This document shows, one piece after another, positions 11,400-20,158 of a DNA stretch of 64,000 nucleotides. This DNA comes from JBDOQU01 sp039839375. Its GTDB lineage: Bacteria > Pseudomonadota > Alphaproteobacteria > DSM-16000 > Inquilinaceae. The stretch is from assembly GCF_039839375.1 (NCBI RefSeq), contig NZ_JBDOQU010000002.1, positions 124,001-188,000 of the forward strand, in the 5' to 3' direction. The notes below the pieces were generated by a model. The model was not told the origin of the DNA. It ran no database searches and was given only the letters and a program-made list of their open reading frames with translations. The stretch's first letter is position 1, and each line of letters opens with the position of its first letter. Position numbers and translations under genes: made by a program.

Positions 11400-11434
11400 A
11401 AAAAGGCCGAACCGTTGACGCGGCGCGGGAATCC
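11400..11434. repeat. 35-bp direct repeat, right copy (upstream of thrB)
   Basis: Second copy of the repeat at 11031-11065 with one mismatch. It ends 17 bases before the thrB start, so it forms the thrB leader. The left copy is probably the original or duplicated thrB upstream end. Confidence 0.9.
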
Positions 11435-11451
11435 CCGCACATAGCCGGGCC

Positions 11452-12414
11452 ATGGCGGTCTATACCGAAGTCAGCGACGAGGAGGTCGATGCGTTTCTCG
11501 CCCAGTACGATCTGGGCGCGGTCGTGTCGTTGAAGGGCATCGCGGAGGGGGTGGAGAATTCCAACTACCTGCTCCAGACCGATCGCGGCAGCTTCATCCT
11601 GACGCTCTACGAGAAGCGCGTGGCCGAGGGGGATCTGCCGTTCTTCCTGGGGCTGATGGAGCATCTGGCCGAACGCGGCGTCGCCTGCCCGACGCCGATC
11701 GCAGGGCGTGATGGCAAGGCTCTCCGCCGGCTGTCGGGGCGTCCGGCCGCGATCATCAGCTTCCTGGAAGGGCTGTGGCCCCGGCGCATCCAGAACCGCC
11801 ATTGCGCGGAGCTGGGCGGGGCGCTGGCGCGGTTCCACCTGGCCGGGGCGGATTTCCCGATGACCCGCCGGAACAACCTCTCCGTCCCCGACTGGCGGCC
11901 GCTGTTCCTGAAATCGGCCGGCCGGGCGCATGAGGTGCAGCCGGGGCTGGCGCAGCTTCTGGACGAGGAGCTGGACCATCTGGAGGCGCGCTGGCCGAAG
12001 GACCTTCCGATCGGGCTGATCCATGCCGATCTCTTCCCCGACAACGTGTTCTTCAAGGGCGAGCACTTAAGCGGGCTGATCGATTTCTATTTCGCCTGCA
12101 CCGACGCGCTGGCCTACGATCTGGCGATCTGCATGAACGCCTGGTGCTTCGAGCCGGACGGGCAGTTCAACGTGACCAAGGCCAGGCTGCTGCTGTCGAA
12201 CTACCGCAAGGTCCGGCCCTTCTCCGACGCGGAGCTGGAGGCCCTGCCGTTGCTGGCGCGCGGGTGCGCCATGCGCTTCCTGCTGACCCGGCTTTATGAC
12301 TGGCTGCACCATCCGCCGGGGGCCTTCGTGAAACCGAAGGACCCGCTGGAATATCTGAGAAGACTTCGCTTCCACCAGCAGGTGGACGGCCCCGGCGCCT
12401 ATGGGCTCGATTAG
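11452..12414 (+). CDS. thrB: Homoserine kinase (ThrB, aminoglycoside phosphotransferase fold)
   Basis: 320 residues, the alphaproteobacterial/pseudomonad type of homoserine kinase with an APH-like kinase fold. It starts [16 protein letters not shown], has [18 protein letters not shown] in the nucleotide loop, and [14 protein letters not shown] plus [18 protein letters not shown] as catalytic and metal motifs. It phosphorylates homoserine in threonine synthesis. The stop is directly followed by the rnhA start (0 bases), so the two are co-expressed. The thrB-rnhA pair is common in this group. Confidence 0.96.
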   Translation: MAVYTEVSDEEVDAFLAQYDLGAVVSLKGIAEGVENSNYLLQTDRGSFILTLYEKRVAEGDLPFFLGLMEHLAERGVACPTPIAGRDGKALRRLSGRPAAIISFLEGLWPRRIQNRHCAELGGALARFHLAGADFPMTRRNNLSVPDWRPLFLKSAGRAHEVQPGLAQLLDEELDHLEARWPKDLPIGLIHADLFPDNVFFKGEHLSGLIDFYFACTDALAYDLAICMNAWCFEPDGQFNVTKARLLLSNYRKVRPFSDAELEALPLLARGCAMRFLLTRLYDWLHHPPGAFVKPKDPLEYLRRLRFHQQVDGPGAYGLD

Positions 12415-12867
12415 ATGATGCTGAAAACCAAGGTCCAGATCTTCACCGACGGCGCGTGCTCCGGCAATCCGGGGCCGGGCGGCTGGGGGGCCGTGCTGCG
12501 CTGGGGCGACACGGAGCGGGAGCTCTATGGCGGGGAGCGTGAGACGACCAACAACCGCATGGAGCTGATGGCCGCGATCAGCGCGCTGGAAGCCCTGAAG
12601 CGCCCGGTCGAGGCCGACCTGACCACCGACAGCCAGTATGTCCGCAAGGGCATCACGGAATGGATGCGGAACTGGAAGGCGCGGGGCTGGATGACCGCCG
12701 ACCGGAAGCCGGTCAAGAACAAGGAACTGTGGCAGAGGCTGGAGGCGGCGATGACGCCCCACAAGGTCGACTGGCACTGGGTGAAGGGCCATGCCGGACA
12801 CCCCGAGAACGAACGGGCCGACGAGCTGGCCCGCCGCGCGATCAAGGAGATGATCGCCACCGCCTGA
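12415..12867 (+). CDS. rnhA: Ribonuclease HI
   Basis: 150 residues, matching E. coli RNase HI in length. The catalytic DEDD residues are visible in [14 protein letters not shown] (Asp), [13 protein letters not shown] (Glu), [12 protein letters not shown] (Asp) and [14 protein letters not shown] (Asp). It cuts the RNA strand of RNA-DNA hybrids (R-loops, Okazaki primers). Two adjacent ATGs (12415, 12418) are possible starts. It directly abuts thrB. Confidence 0.98.
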   Translation: MMLKTKVQIFTDGACSGNPGPGGWGAVLRWGDTERELYGGERETTNNRMELMAAISALEALKRPVEADLTTDSQYVRKGITEWMRNWKARGWMTADRKPVKNKELWQRLEAAMTPHKVDWHWVKGHAGHPENERADELARRAIKEMIATA

Positions 12868-12889
12868 ACGAAACCGGAAGGTTCCCCCA

Positions 12890-14011
12890 ATGAAGATCAC
12901 AAGGATCGCGGTCGAGCACCGCGAGATCCCGCTAGACCCGCCCTTCCCGCCTTCCTGGGACAGCCGGCCGCGCACCCGCTTCGCCGCCACGATCACGCGG
13001 GTGGAGACCGATGAGGGGCTGGTCGGCGTCGGGTCCGGCGACCTGATGCTGGGGCTGGAGGGGCATGAGGATCTGTTCGTCGGCCAGGATCCGCGCGACC
13101 TGGACCGGCATTTCCGGGTGATCGAGAATCTGTCCTTCCATTACGGCCGCTGCTGGCCGCTGGATTTCGCCCTCTGGGACATTGCCGCGCAGGCGGCAGG
13201 CCTGCCGGTCTGGCGGCTGCTGGGCGGATGTTCGCCGCGAGTCCGGCTCTACGCCTCCTCCGGCGTGCTGCGCGCGCCCGAGGCGCTGGCCGAGCAGGCG
13301 GAGCGGTTCGTCGCCGAAGGCTTCCCGGCCATGAAGATACGCTTCCACCGCGCCGACTGGCGGGACGACGTGAAGGCGCTGGAGACGGTGCGGAAGGCCG
13401 TCGGCGACAGGATCGCGATCATGGTCGACTGCAACCAGGCCTGGCGCATGCCGTGGGACGTGAAGCCGGCCTGGACGCTGAAGGACGCGCTGGCCGTCGC
13501 CCGGCATCTGGAGGATCTGGACGTCTACTGGATGGAGGAGCCGCTGCACCGCGCCGACATCGACGGCATGGCGAGTTTACGGAAGATGACCCGGCTGCGC
13601 ATCGCCGGCGGCGAGATGGCGCGGGAGATGCACGATATCGACCGGCTGATCGACGGCGTCGGCACCGGCCGGGCGGTGGATATCCTGCAGCCGGACGCGG
13701 CCGTGATCGGCGGCATCACCGGCCTGTCGCGGATCGCCCGCACGGCGCAGGCGCGCGGCGTCACCTTCACGCCCCACACCTGGGGCAACGGGCTGGGCCT
13801 TCTGGCCAACGCCCATCTGGTCGCCGGCACGGTGGGCGGCGATCCCGAGGCCGGCGGCGGCTGCCCCTGGCTGGAATGGCCCCACGACCCGCCGGAATGG
13901 TCCGCCGCCAACGGCCGCGACTTCCTGCTGGCGGAGGAACTGACCGCCGACGGCAAGGGCTTCTATACCCTTCCCGACAAGCCGGGCTGGGGGGTGGGTC
14001 TGGCGGGGTGA
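12890..14011 (+). CDS. Mandelate racemase / muconate lactonizing enzyme family (enolase superfamily)
   Basis: 373 residues with the two-domain enolase-superfamily layout: an N-terminal capping domain, then a (beta/alpha)7-beta barrel. Metal ligands fit the Asp in IMVDCNQAW, Glu in DVYWMEEPL and Glu in IAGGEMA. A C-terminal His is in FTPHTWGNGLGLLANAH, with an Asp in LQPDAAVIGG, giving the His-Asp pair of the mandelate racemase subgroup. On the second strand it has AMKIRFH (K-x-R instead of K-x-K). The substrate, probably a sugar acid, cannot be told. Starts 22 bases after rnhA. Confidence 0.85.
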   Translation: MKITRIAVEHREIPLDPPFPPSWDSRPRTRFAATITRVETDEGLVGVGSGDLMLGLEGHEDLFVGQDPRDLDRHFRVIENLSFHYGRCWPLDFALWDIAAQAAGLPVWRLLGGCSPRVRLYASSGVLRAPEALAEQAERFVAEGFPAMKIRFHRADWRDDVKALETVRKAVGDRIAIMVDCNQAWRMPWDVKPAWTLKDALAVARHLEDLDVYWMEEPLHRADIDGMASLRKMTRLRIAGGEMAREMHDIDRLIDGVGTGRAVDILQPDAAVIGGITGLSRIARTAQARGVTFTPHTWGNGLGLLANAHLVAGTVGGDPEAGGGCPWLEWPHDPPEWSAANGRDFLLAEELTADGKGFYTLPDKPGWGVGLAG

Positions 14012-14067
14012 GGACCTTCTCTCACCGCCGGTGAAGAAGTGGATACAGTTCCGCCGGCATCAACGCC

Positions 14068-14097
14068 GCATGGATGCTGGATCAAGTCCAGCATGAC
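14068..14097. repeat. Hairpin element ATGCTGGA-loop-TCCAGCAT
   Basis: Perfect 8-bp inverted repeat with a TCAAG loop, following GCCGCATGG. It belongs to the same class of short intergenic palindromes as those at 11253-11272. It lies just after the mandelate-racemase-like gene and might aid termination, though no T-run is adjacent until GTTTTT at 14101. Confidence 0.6.
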
Positions 14098-14107
14098 ATT
14101 GTTTTTA

Positions 14108-14224
14108 TTGGTCATTCCCGACCCCGATCGGGAATCCAGCGGCCTTGCCCCCTCCGCCTTCGCCGGACACCGCGAAGGCCCCGCAGCCAAGGCACCTGGA
14201 TGCCGGGTCGGGGCCCGGCATGAC
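14108..14224. repeat. 117-bp direct repeat, copy A
   Basis: Starts TTGGTCATTCCCGACCCCGA and ends GGGCCCGGCATGAC. It matches 14302-14418 with five transitions and no gap. It contains a hairpin (ATTCCCGA...TCGGGAAT) and CTTCGCCGGACACCGCGAAG. No coding signal is seen across 14012-14434, which is filled by these repeats. Confidence 0.9.
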
Positions 14225-14263
14225 GGCGATTTTGGGTGGCTCTCGGACCGCCGAAAGATCGGG

Positions 14264-14293
14264 CACACATGGTTCGACAGGCTCACCATGAGG
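14264..14293. repeat. GTTCGACAGGCTCACCATGAG element between the 117-bp repeats
   Basis: Inverted copy of the CTCATGGTGAGCCTGTCGAAC element seen at 11309-11333. It lies exactly between the two 117-bp repeats, so 14108-14418 reads as repeat - palindrome - repeat. Confidence 0.8.
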
Positions 14294-14301
14294 TTCCTTT
14301 G

Positions 14302-14418
14302 TTGGTCATTCCCGACCCTGATCGGGAATCCAGCGGCCTTGCCCCCTCCGCCTTCGCCGGACACCGCGAAGGCCCTGCGGCCAAGGCGCCTGGATGCCGG
14401 GTCGGGGCCCAGCATGAC
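14302..14418. repeat. 117-bp direct repeat, copy B
   Basis: Second copy of 14108-14224, about 96% identical. Its left end with flanking CCTTTG also matches the reverse complement of 11249-11288, linking the two repeat clusters. It ends 16 bases from the treY stop. Confidence 0.9.
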
Positions 14419-14434
14419 GAATTTTGGAGAGGCG

Positions 14435-16963
14435 TCAGCGGCCGATCACCGCGACCAGGGGCAGGGTTCGGGCCGGGAAGGTCAGGCCGGTGGCGGTCGT
14501 CTCTACCGTGGCGGGGCCGAGGATGGGGTCGACCGTTGCGGCCGACATCGTGATCCGCGCCTTTCCTTTTCGCGCCTCGCGGCGCACGGGGACGGCGACC
14601 AGGATGCCGGTCGGGCCCGTCATGCGGGCGAAGGCGAGGATGCCGTCGCCGGCCTCCAGCGGTTCATAGAGCCCTTCCGCGAAGATTTCCGGGAGGCGGG
14701 CGCGGAGGTCGAGCAGCGCGCGGATCGTCCGCTGCTTTTCGGCGTCCGGGCCGGAATCGCCCGGACCGTCCAGGCTCGCCTCCCGCGCCGCCCAATCGAC
14801 AGGCCGGCGGTTGTCCGGATCGACCAGAACATGCTCCCGATATTCCGAGCCGCGATAGATGTCCGGCACGCCCGGCAGGGTGAGCTGGAGCACCGTCTGG
14901 GCGATGCCGTTGGCGCGGCCGTCGGCGTCGAGCCGGCGGACAAGCTTCGCCATCTCCCCGCGAAAGCCGTCCGCCTCCGGAACCTCCAGCAGCGCCCGCG
15001 CGAAATCGAGAAGCGCCGCCTCGTACCGCGCGTCGGGCTTCGACCATGAGGAGCGGCGCTTGGCCTCCCTCACCGCCTTGGTCAGATATTCCGCGATCCG
15101 GTCGGGTGCGACCGGCCAGACGCCGAACAGGGTCTGGTAGACCAGCTCCTCATCCAGCGCGTCGGGCATCAGGCTGTCATCGTCCTTCAGCTTCCGGTTG
15201 GCCTTGCGCCACCGGTTGACGGCCGCGATCCAGTCCTCCGGGACCTCGCTCAACAAATTCAGCCGGGCGCGGGTATCGGCGCCGCGCTTGGTGTCGTGGG
15301 TCGACAGCGGGATCAGGCTGCCGGCATGGGCATAAGCCTGAACGGCGCGATGGAAATCGTCGATGGTGATGGCGGGAACGTGGAGGTGGCTGCCGACCTC
15401 ATTCACCGAGGCGAGGATGATGGAGCGGTAAAGCTCGGTATCCTCATAGCCCTTGGCCATTGCGGGGCCGGTGAGCTGCTGCATCCGCCGCACGAACTCC
15501 TGCCGGTCGGAATCGTCCCCTGGCGACAGCCACCAGTCGCGGATCATCGCCAGCGCGGCCGCCGCGCGTCCTTTCAGCGTCGAAAGCGCGGTCGCCACCG
15601 CCCGGTCGATCAGCGCCTGGTCCTCAGGCCCAGCCTCCTCGTTCACATAGCTGCGATAGACCGGGAAGGCGACGGCCAACTCCAGGATGGCGGCGCGCAG
15701 GCTGACGGCGGAGGGCGCGTTGCCCCCTTCGGCTTCCTTCCCCGCGATCCGGCGCGCCACGCCGGTCAGCACCCTGATTTCGGTCGGGAACATGGTCTTG
15801 AGCACCTGCCGTTTGGCGGATGCCGTCCGTTCCGCCGCGTCGCCCTCCAGCCCGTCCGCCCGTCGGCGCTCCTTCAAGGCATCATAGCCGGCGGGATCGA
15901 CGAACAGCCGGTTGATGAGGTTCAGCGTCTCGTACCCCGTCGTGCCGTCGACCGGCCAGGGACGCAGCGCCTCGTCCTCGCCCAATATCTTCTCGACATG
16001 GATCGTGGCGTCCGGCCCGACCCGCGACCGCAGCCTGTCGCAATAGCCCTCGGGATCGGCCAGCCCGTCGATATGATCGACCCTGAGCCCATCCACCAGC
16101 CCTTCCCGAACCAGCCCCACCGGCAGCCGGTGGACGGCGTCGAACACGGCCGGTTCCTCCACCCGCAGGCCGGCAAGCTGCGTCACATCGAAGAACCGGC
16201 GGTAGTTCAGCTCCGCCACGCCGGTCCGCCAATAGACGAACCGGAAATGCTGGTCCGACAGAAGCTCGGCGAGCCGGTCCGGCCCTTCCATCCGGGCCAG
16301 CGCCGCCTCCACCGCCTCGGCATTCTCCCGCAGGAGAGAGCGCGCGGCCCTGATGTCGCGCACCCGGAGCGGGCCTTTCTCCAGCGCCATCCAGGCCTTG
16401 GCGGCGTCGGCCGCCCCACCCTTGCGCAGCAGCAGGGCGACACTGCGGGGCCGCAGCGGCGCATGTTCGTCCCCATAGGCGACGACGACCCGCCCGGCGG
16501 ACCGGTCGAAGCGGAGCTTCAGCCTATCGTCGGCCAGCGCCTTCTCCAGATCCTCCCCCAGGAAGGGCAGGACGAGTGGGCCGCGCGACCAGTCTATGTC
16601 GAAGAATTTGGCGTCCCGCGACCGGCGGCCGAACTCCAGCACGTTCAGCCAGCGCGCGTTGGATGATCCGCCGACGCCGGCATGGTTGGGCACGATGTCG
16701 AGGATGATTCCCATCCCGGCCTCGTGCAGCGCGTCGGCCAGCCTGCGGAAACCGGCCTCGCCGCCCAGCGCCGGATTGATCGCCTCATGGTCGACGATGT
16801 CGTAGCCATGGGCCGACATGGGCTGCGCCGCGAAGATCGGCGAGGCGTAGAGATGGCTCACCCCCAGCTTCCTGAAATAGGGGACGAGGCGTTCGGCGTC
16901 GGCGAAGGTGAAGTCGTTGTTGAACTGGACGCGGTAGGTCGCGCGGAGTGGCCGTTTCGGCAT
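14435..16963 (-). CDS. treY: Malto-oligosyltrehalose synthase
   Basis: GH13 enzyme, 842 residues, that turns the reducing end of maltodextrin into a terminal trehalose unit. It starts MPKRPLRATYRVQFNNDFTF, the conserved TreY N-terminus, with SHLYASPIFAA and GMGILDIVPNH-like strands (seen as GIILDIVPNHAG), LRVDHIDGLADP (nucleophile Asp) and STHDTKRGAD. ATG 16963 has GGAGG 5 bases upstream and overlaps the treZ stop (TGATG); in-frame ATGs at 16966 and 16975 are less likely. Works directly with TreZ. Confidence 0.97.
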   Translation of the reverse strand: MPKRPLRATYRVQFNNDFTFADAERLVPYFRKLGVSHLYASPIFAAQPMSAHGYDIVDHEAINPALGGEAGFRRLADALHEAGMGIILDIVPNHAGVGGSSNARWLNVLEFGRRSRDAKFFDIDWSRGPLVLPFLGEDLEKALADDRLKLRFDRSAGRVVVAYGDEHAPLRPRSVALLLRKGGAADAAKAWMALEKGPLRVRDIRAARSLLRENAEAVEAALARMEGPDRLAELLSDQHFRFVYWRTGVAELNYRRFFDVTQLAGLRVEEPAVFDAVHRLPVGLVREGLVDGLRVDHIDGLADPEGYCDRLRSRVGPDATIHVEKILGEDEALRPWPVDGTTGYETLNLINRLFVDPAGYDALKERRRADGLEGDAAERTASAKRQVLKTMFPTEIRVLTGVARRIAGKEAEGGNAPSAVSLRAAILELAVAFPVYRSYVNEEAGPEDQALIDRAVATALSTLKGRAAAALAMIRDWWLSPGDDSDRQEFVRRMQQLTGPAMAKGYEDTELYRSIILASVNEVGSHLHVPAITIDDFHRAVQAYAHAGSLIPLSTHDTKRGADTRARLNLLSEVPEDWIAAVNRWRKANRKLKDDDSLMPDALDEELVYQTLFGVWPVAPDRIAEYLTKAVREAKRRSSWSKPDARYEAALLDFARALLEVPEADGFRGEMAKLVRRLDADGRANGIAQTVLQLTLPGVPDIYRGSEYREHVLVDPDNRRPVDWAAREASLDGPGDSGPDAEKQRTIRALLDLRARLPEIFAEGLYEPLEAGDGILAFARMTGPTGILVAVPVRREARKGKARITMSAATVDPILGPATVETTATGLTFPARTLPLVAVIGR

Positions 16964-18684
16964 CATGACCTCCACAACGCGCCGGACCAGGGGCCGAGCC
17001 GCCCCGGTTCGACCCGCCCGATGGCAGCCACGGGATCGCTGCGCCCGACCCCGGTCGGACCTTCCGTTTCCGACAGGTTGAGCGCCATGACGAGCTTACC
17101 GCCATCGAAGCGCCACTCGCATTCCACGACGCCGCCTTCCGCACTGGCGTCGGCGCCCCGGAAGGCGCCGGCCAGCAGCGGGACGATGTGCGTCTTTCTG
17201 AGGCCGATCAGCGCCTTGACGCGGGCCAGCGCCGTCTGGCCTTCGGACGTCCAGGTCTCCGACCAGTCCAGCTTCGCGGACTCGAAGGTCGATGGGCTGA
17301 GAGGGTCCGGAATGTCGTCGCCAGAGAAGGTGGAGAAGCCGGAGAATTCCTTCCGCCGGCCTTCGCGGACCAGTTGGCCGAACTCCTCCTCGAAATCGCA
17401 GAAATAGGGAAAGCGCCGGCGGGTCGCGAACTCCTCCCCCATGAACAGCATCGGGATCTGCGGCGACAGCAGCAGGGCGAAGCAGGCGAGGTCCAGCCGC
17501 TCCGGCGCGGCCAGTTCGGCCAGCCTCTCCCCGAACGCGCGGTTGCCCACCTGGTCGTGATTCTGCAGGAAGCTGACGAAGGATCGGGGATGGAGATGGC
17601 CGGAAGGCTCCCCGCGCGGCGCGCCGTCGCGGTTCGGCGTCGGTTCTCCCTGATAAGCGAAGCCTTCGGCCAGCACCCGGGCGGTCCGCTTCGCCGTATC
17701 GTCGGCATAGGCGCGGTAATAGCCTTCATGCTCGCCGGTCAGCGCAACATGGAAGACATGGTGGAAATCATCGTTCCACTGGGCATCGAAGGCCGATCCG
17801 CCGCCGAGCAGGCTCGCCTCGTTATGGTCGTTCTCCAGGATGAGGTGCGGTTGCGGGTCGATGGCGCGCAGCCGGCGGGCGAGGTCGTCCAGGAAAAGCC
17901 GCCTTCCCGGGCCTTCGAAGGCGTGGACGGCGTCGAAGCGCAGCCCGTCGAAGCCATATTCCTCGATCCAGTAGGCGGCGTTCTCCACGAAGAAGGCGCG
18001 CACCTCCTCCCGCTCGAAATCGATCGCGCTGCCCCAGGGGGTGGAGAATTCATCCGTGAAGAAGGCCCCGGCATAGGAGGGGAGGTAGTTCCCCACCGGG
18101 CCGAAATGGTTGTAGACGACATCAAGATAGAGCTGCAGCCCGCGTTCGTGCGCGGCATCGATCAGCCGGCGAAGGTCGTCGGGCGTTCCGTAGCTTTCGT
18201 CCGGCGCGAAGGGCAGCACCCCGTCATAGCCCCAGTTCCGCGCGCCGGGGAAATCCGCGACCGGCAGCAGTTCCAGCGCCGTGACGCCGAGCGCCGCGTA
18301 ATGGTCCAGCCTGCCGGCCAGCGCGGCGAACGTCCCTTCCGGCGTCGCCGCGCCGACATGGACCTCCACGATCACGGCCTCATGCCAGGGCCGCGCGGGC
18401 TTCGAGACCCTGGCTGCCGGCGGGACCGTCACCACCGACGCGCCCTCGACATCGCCCTTCTGCCGGCGGGTGGCCGGGTCGGGCACGGTCCCGCCGTCAA
18501 TGGAGAAGCGATAGGCGAGGCCCGGCCCGGCCCCGACGACGGCCAGTTCGAAATGCCCGCCGCCTCTGTCCGTCATGGGCAGCGCCCGGTCGCCGATCAG
18601 GAGGTCCACGGCGTCGGCGCCGGGCGCCCAGAGGCGGAACCGGACGCCGTCTTCGTCCACCTCCGGTCCATATCGGTAGGTCAA
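16963..18684 (-). CDS. treZ: Malto-oligosyltrehalose trehalohydrolase
   Basis: GH13 enzyme that releases trehalose from the TreY product. The family N-terminus is YRYGPEVDEDGVRFRLWAPG; catalytic motifs are LYLDVVYNHFGPVGNY, GLRFDAVHAF (nucleophile Asp), ILENDHNE and LQNHDQVGNRAFG. The frame stays open to ATG 18834, but those 50 extra residues are unlike the family and span a terminator-like hairpin after terC. A TTG at 18684 preceded by GGGAA is therefore preferred (573 residues). The start is less certain than the function. Confidence 0.93.
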   Translation of the reverse strand: MTYRYGPEVDEDGVRFRLWAPGADAVDLLIGDRALPMTDRGGGHFELAVVGAGPGLAYRFSIDGGTVPDPATRRQKGDVEGASVVTVPPAARVSKPARPWHEAVIVEVHVGAATPEGTFAALAGRLDHYAALGVTALELLPVADFPGARNWGYDGVLPFAPDESYGTPDDLRRLIDAAHERGLQLYLDVVYNHFGPVGNYLPSYAGAFFTDEFSTPWGSAIDFEREEVRAFFVENAAYWIEEYGFDGLRFDAVHAFEGPGRRLFLDDLARRLRAIDPQPHLILENDHNEASLLGGGSAFDAQWNDDFHHVFHVALTGEHEGYYRAYADDTAKRTARVLAEGFAYQGEPTPNRDGAPRGEPSGHLHPRSFVSFLQNHDQVGNRAFGERLAELAAPERLDLACFALLLSPQIPMLFMGEEFATRRRFPYFCDFEEEFGQLVREGRRKEFSGFSTFSGDDIPDPLSPSTFESAKLDWSETWTSEGQTALARVKALIGLRKTHIVPLLAGAFRGADASAEGGVVECEWRFDGGKLVMALNLSETEGPTGVGRSDPVAAIGRVEPGRLGPWSGALWRS

Positions 18685-18794
18685 GGTCGCGTTCCCGTTG
18701 CGGTGGCGTCTTGCGGAAGCGACTCTTAACAGTCGCCCGCCGGCCGTGTTCCGCCGGGGCCGACGTTTGTCGACACACCCGGCAAGAGGTCGAA

Positions 18795-18819
18795 GCCGCG
18801 CCGGCATAGCCGGCGCGGC
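18795..18819 (-). terminator. Perfect 11-bp hairpin downstream of terC
   Basis: GCCGCGCCGGC / GCCGGCGCGGC with a 3-base loop, starting 12 bases after the terC stop. No T-run follows, so termination would be factor-dependent or partial. Its presence argues that treZ starts after it rather than at 18834. Confidence 0.6.
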
Positions 18820-18830
18820 AACATACTGCT

Positions 18831-19892
18831 TCAAGGCCCCTGCGAAGAGCGGACGCTATCCGATGTCGTCTGCTCGCTGTGCGCCGGATCGTCGGCATCC
18901 ATGCCTACCGGCCATTCGGGCTCCGGTGCGCCGCGCGTCTTCCACAGCGAGTAGCCGATGCCGGCGGCGATCAGCGCAAAGGTGACGCCGAGGCTCAGTG
19001 CGGGCGGGAACTTGTCGCCGCCCAGCAGGAAGTCGGCGATGAAGATCTTCGCGCCGATGAACACTAAGACCGCGGCCAGCGCGTATTTCAGGTAGTGGAA
19101 GCGATGCACCATCGCCGCGAGCGCGAAGTACAGCGCGCGCAGGCCGAGGATGGCCATGATGTTCGACGTGTAGACGATGAAGGTGTCCGTCGTGATCGCG
19201 AAGATGGCCGGAACGCTGTCCACCGCGAAGACGAGGTCGGCCAGGTTGATCACCACGAGCGCCAGGAACAGGGGCGTGGCCGCCAAGACCAGCTTTCCCG
19301 ACGCGGGATCGGCCGTGCGCACGAAGAAGCGCTGCCCGTGCAGATCGCGTGTCACCGGCATGTGCTTGGAGATGAACCGCACCGCCGGGTTGTTCGCCAC
19401 CTCCATCGGCTGGTCGCCGGCGAAGAACATCTTCACGCCGGTGAAGATCAGGAAGGCGGCAAAGATGTAGAGCACCCAGTAGGCTTCGTTCACCAGCGCG
19501 GCGCCGCCGGCGATCATCAAACCGCGCAGCACGATGACGGCGACGATGCCCCAGAGCAGGGCCCGGTACTGATACTTCGCTGGGATAGCGAAATAGGAGA
19601 AGATGAGGCTGATCACGAAGACGTTGTCGATCGACAGCGCCTTTTCGATGAAGAAGCCGGTGAAGTACTGCATGCCGGGCTCCGACCCCCGAGCATACCA
19701 GACCCACGCGCCGAACAAGAGCGCGATGCCGATGTAGAAGGCGGAGAGCTTCAGGCTTTCGCGGATGCCCATCTCTCGGTCCTCCTTGTGGAGGATGCCG
19801 AGGTCGAAGGCGGTGAGGGCGACAACCAGCCCCAGAAAGGCCAGCCAGAACCAGGCAGGGGTGCCGAGCCAGTCGGCGAAAAGAAACTCCAC
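18831..19892 (-). CDS. TerC family integral membrane protein (probable metal exporter)
   Basis: 353 residues from GTG 19892, which has GAGAGGAG 8 bases upstream. The frame stays open to 20000, but those residues overlap a structured leader and are not family-like. About nine helices. Conserved acidic motifs are in ALSIDNVFVISLIFSYF and DLVFAVDSVPAIFAITTD, typical of TerC/Alx proteins, several of which export Mn2+. The C-terminus is cytoplasmic and charged. Monocistronic on the minus strand, ahead of treZ. Confidence 0.92.
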   Translation of the reverse strand: MEFLFADWLGTPAWFWLAFLGLVVALTAFDLGILHKEDREMGIRESLKLSAFYIGIALLFGAWVWYARGSEPGMQYFTGFFIEKALSIDNVFVISLIFSYFAIPAKYQYRALLWGIVAVIVLRGLMIAGGAALVNEAYWVLYIFAAFLIFTGVKMFFAGDQPMEVANNPAVRFISKHMPVTRDLHGQRFFVRTADPASGKLVLAATPLFLALVVINLADLVFAVDSVPAIFAITTDTFIVYTSNIMAILGLRALYFALAAMVHRFHYLKYALAAVLVFIGAKIFIADFLLGGDKFPPALSLGVTFALIAAGIGYSLWKTRGAPEPEWPVGMDADDPAHSEQTTSDSVRSSQGP

Positions 19893-19942
19893 GGTATCGC
19901 TCCTCTCGATGGATGACGTCGATCGGAACGAGGAGACGTGGG

Positions 19943-20028
19943 ACTGGCGGTTCAGCGTCGGGCCGTCACAGCATCGGATCGTTCCGATGCGGTCCGACAT
20001 GACGGGGCTTGTTCAGCAACCGCCAGAG
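19943..20028 (-). promoter_or_regulatory. Structured leader candidate upstream of terC
   Basis: Three nested stems can form on the minus strand: an outer 9-bp stem CTGGCGGTT / AACCGCCAG, a middle 6-bp stem CCGTCA / TGACGG, and an inner hairpin GCATCGGA-ACGA-TCCGATGC at 19971-19990. TerC-family genes are often preceded by the Mn2+-sensing yybP-ykoY riboswitch, but I could not find that riboswitch's conserved loop sequences here, so only a structured leader is claimed. It ends about 50 bases before the GTG start. Confidence 0.5.
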
Positions 20029-20158
20029 GGGCCCGGTCCGCAGGTATCAGATAGCGATTGGGGCGCCGGGTTCAACGGCGTCCACGATTTTTTCGTGGCT
20101 GACAGCGGACTGTCGCTAAACCACCAGTCTCAGCCGTTCGCGCTCATGGGTTCACGCC

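Noticed and set aside
14108..14418. Insertion sequence
   Set aside because: No transposase or terminal inverted repeats; it is a non-coding direct repeat pair.
18685..18834. N-terminal extension of treZ to ATG 18834
   Set aside because: The extra 50 residues are basic and unlike TreZ, and they cover a terminator-like hairpin after terC.
19893..20000. N-terminal extension of terC to 20000
   Set aside because: Overlaps the stem-rich leader; GTG 19892 has a good ribosome site and begins the family-like first helix.
19943..20028. Definite yybP-ykoY manganese riboswitch
   Set aside because: The gene context fits, but the conserved loop sequences of that riboswitch could not be found, so only a structured leader is claimed.
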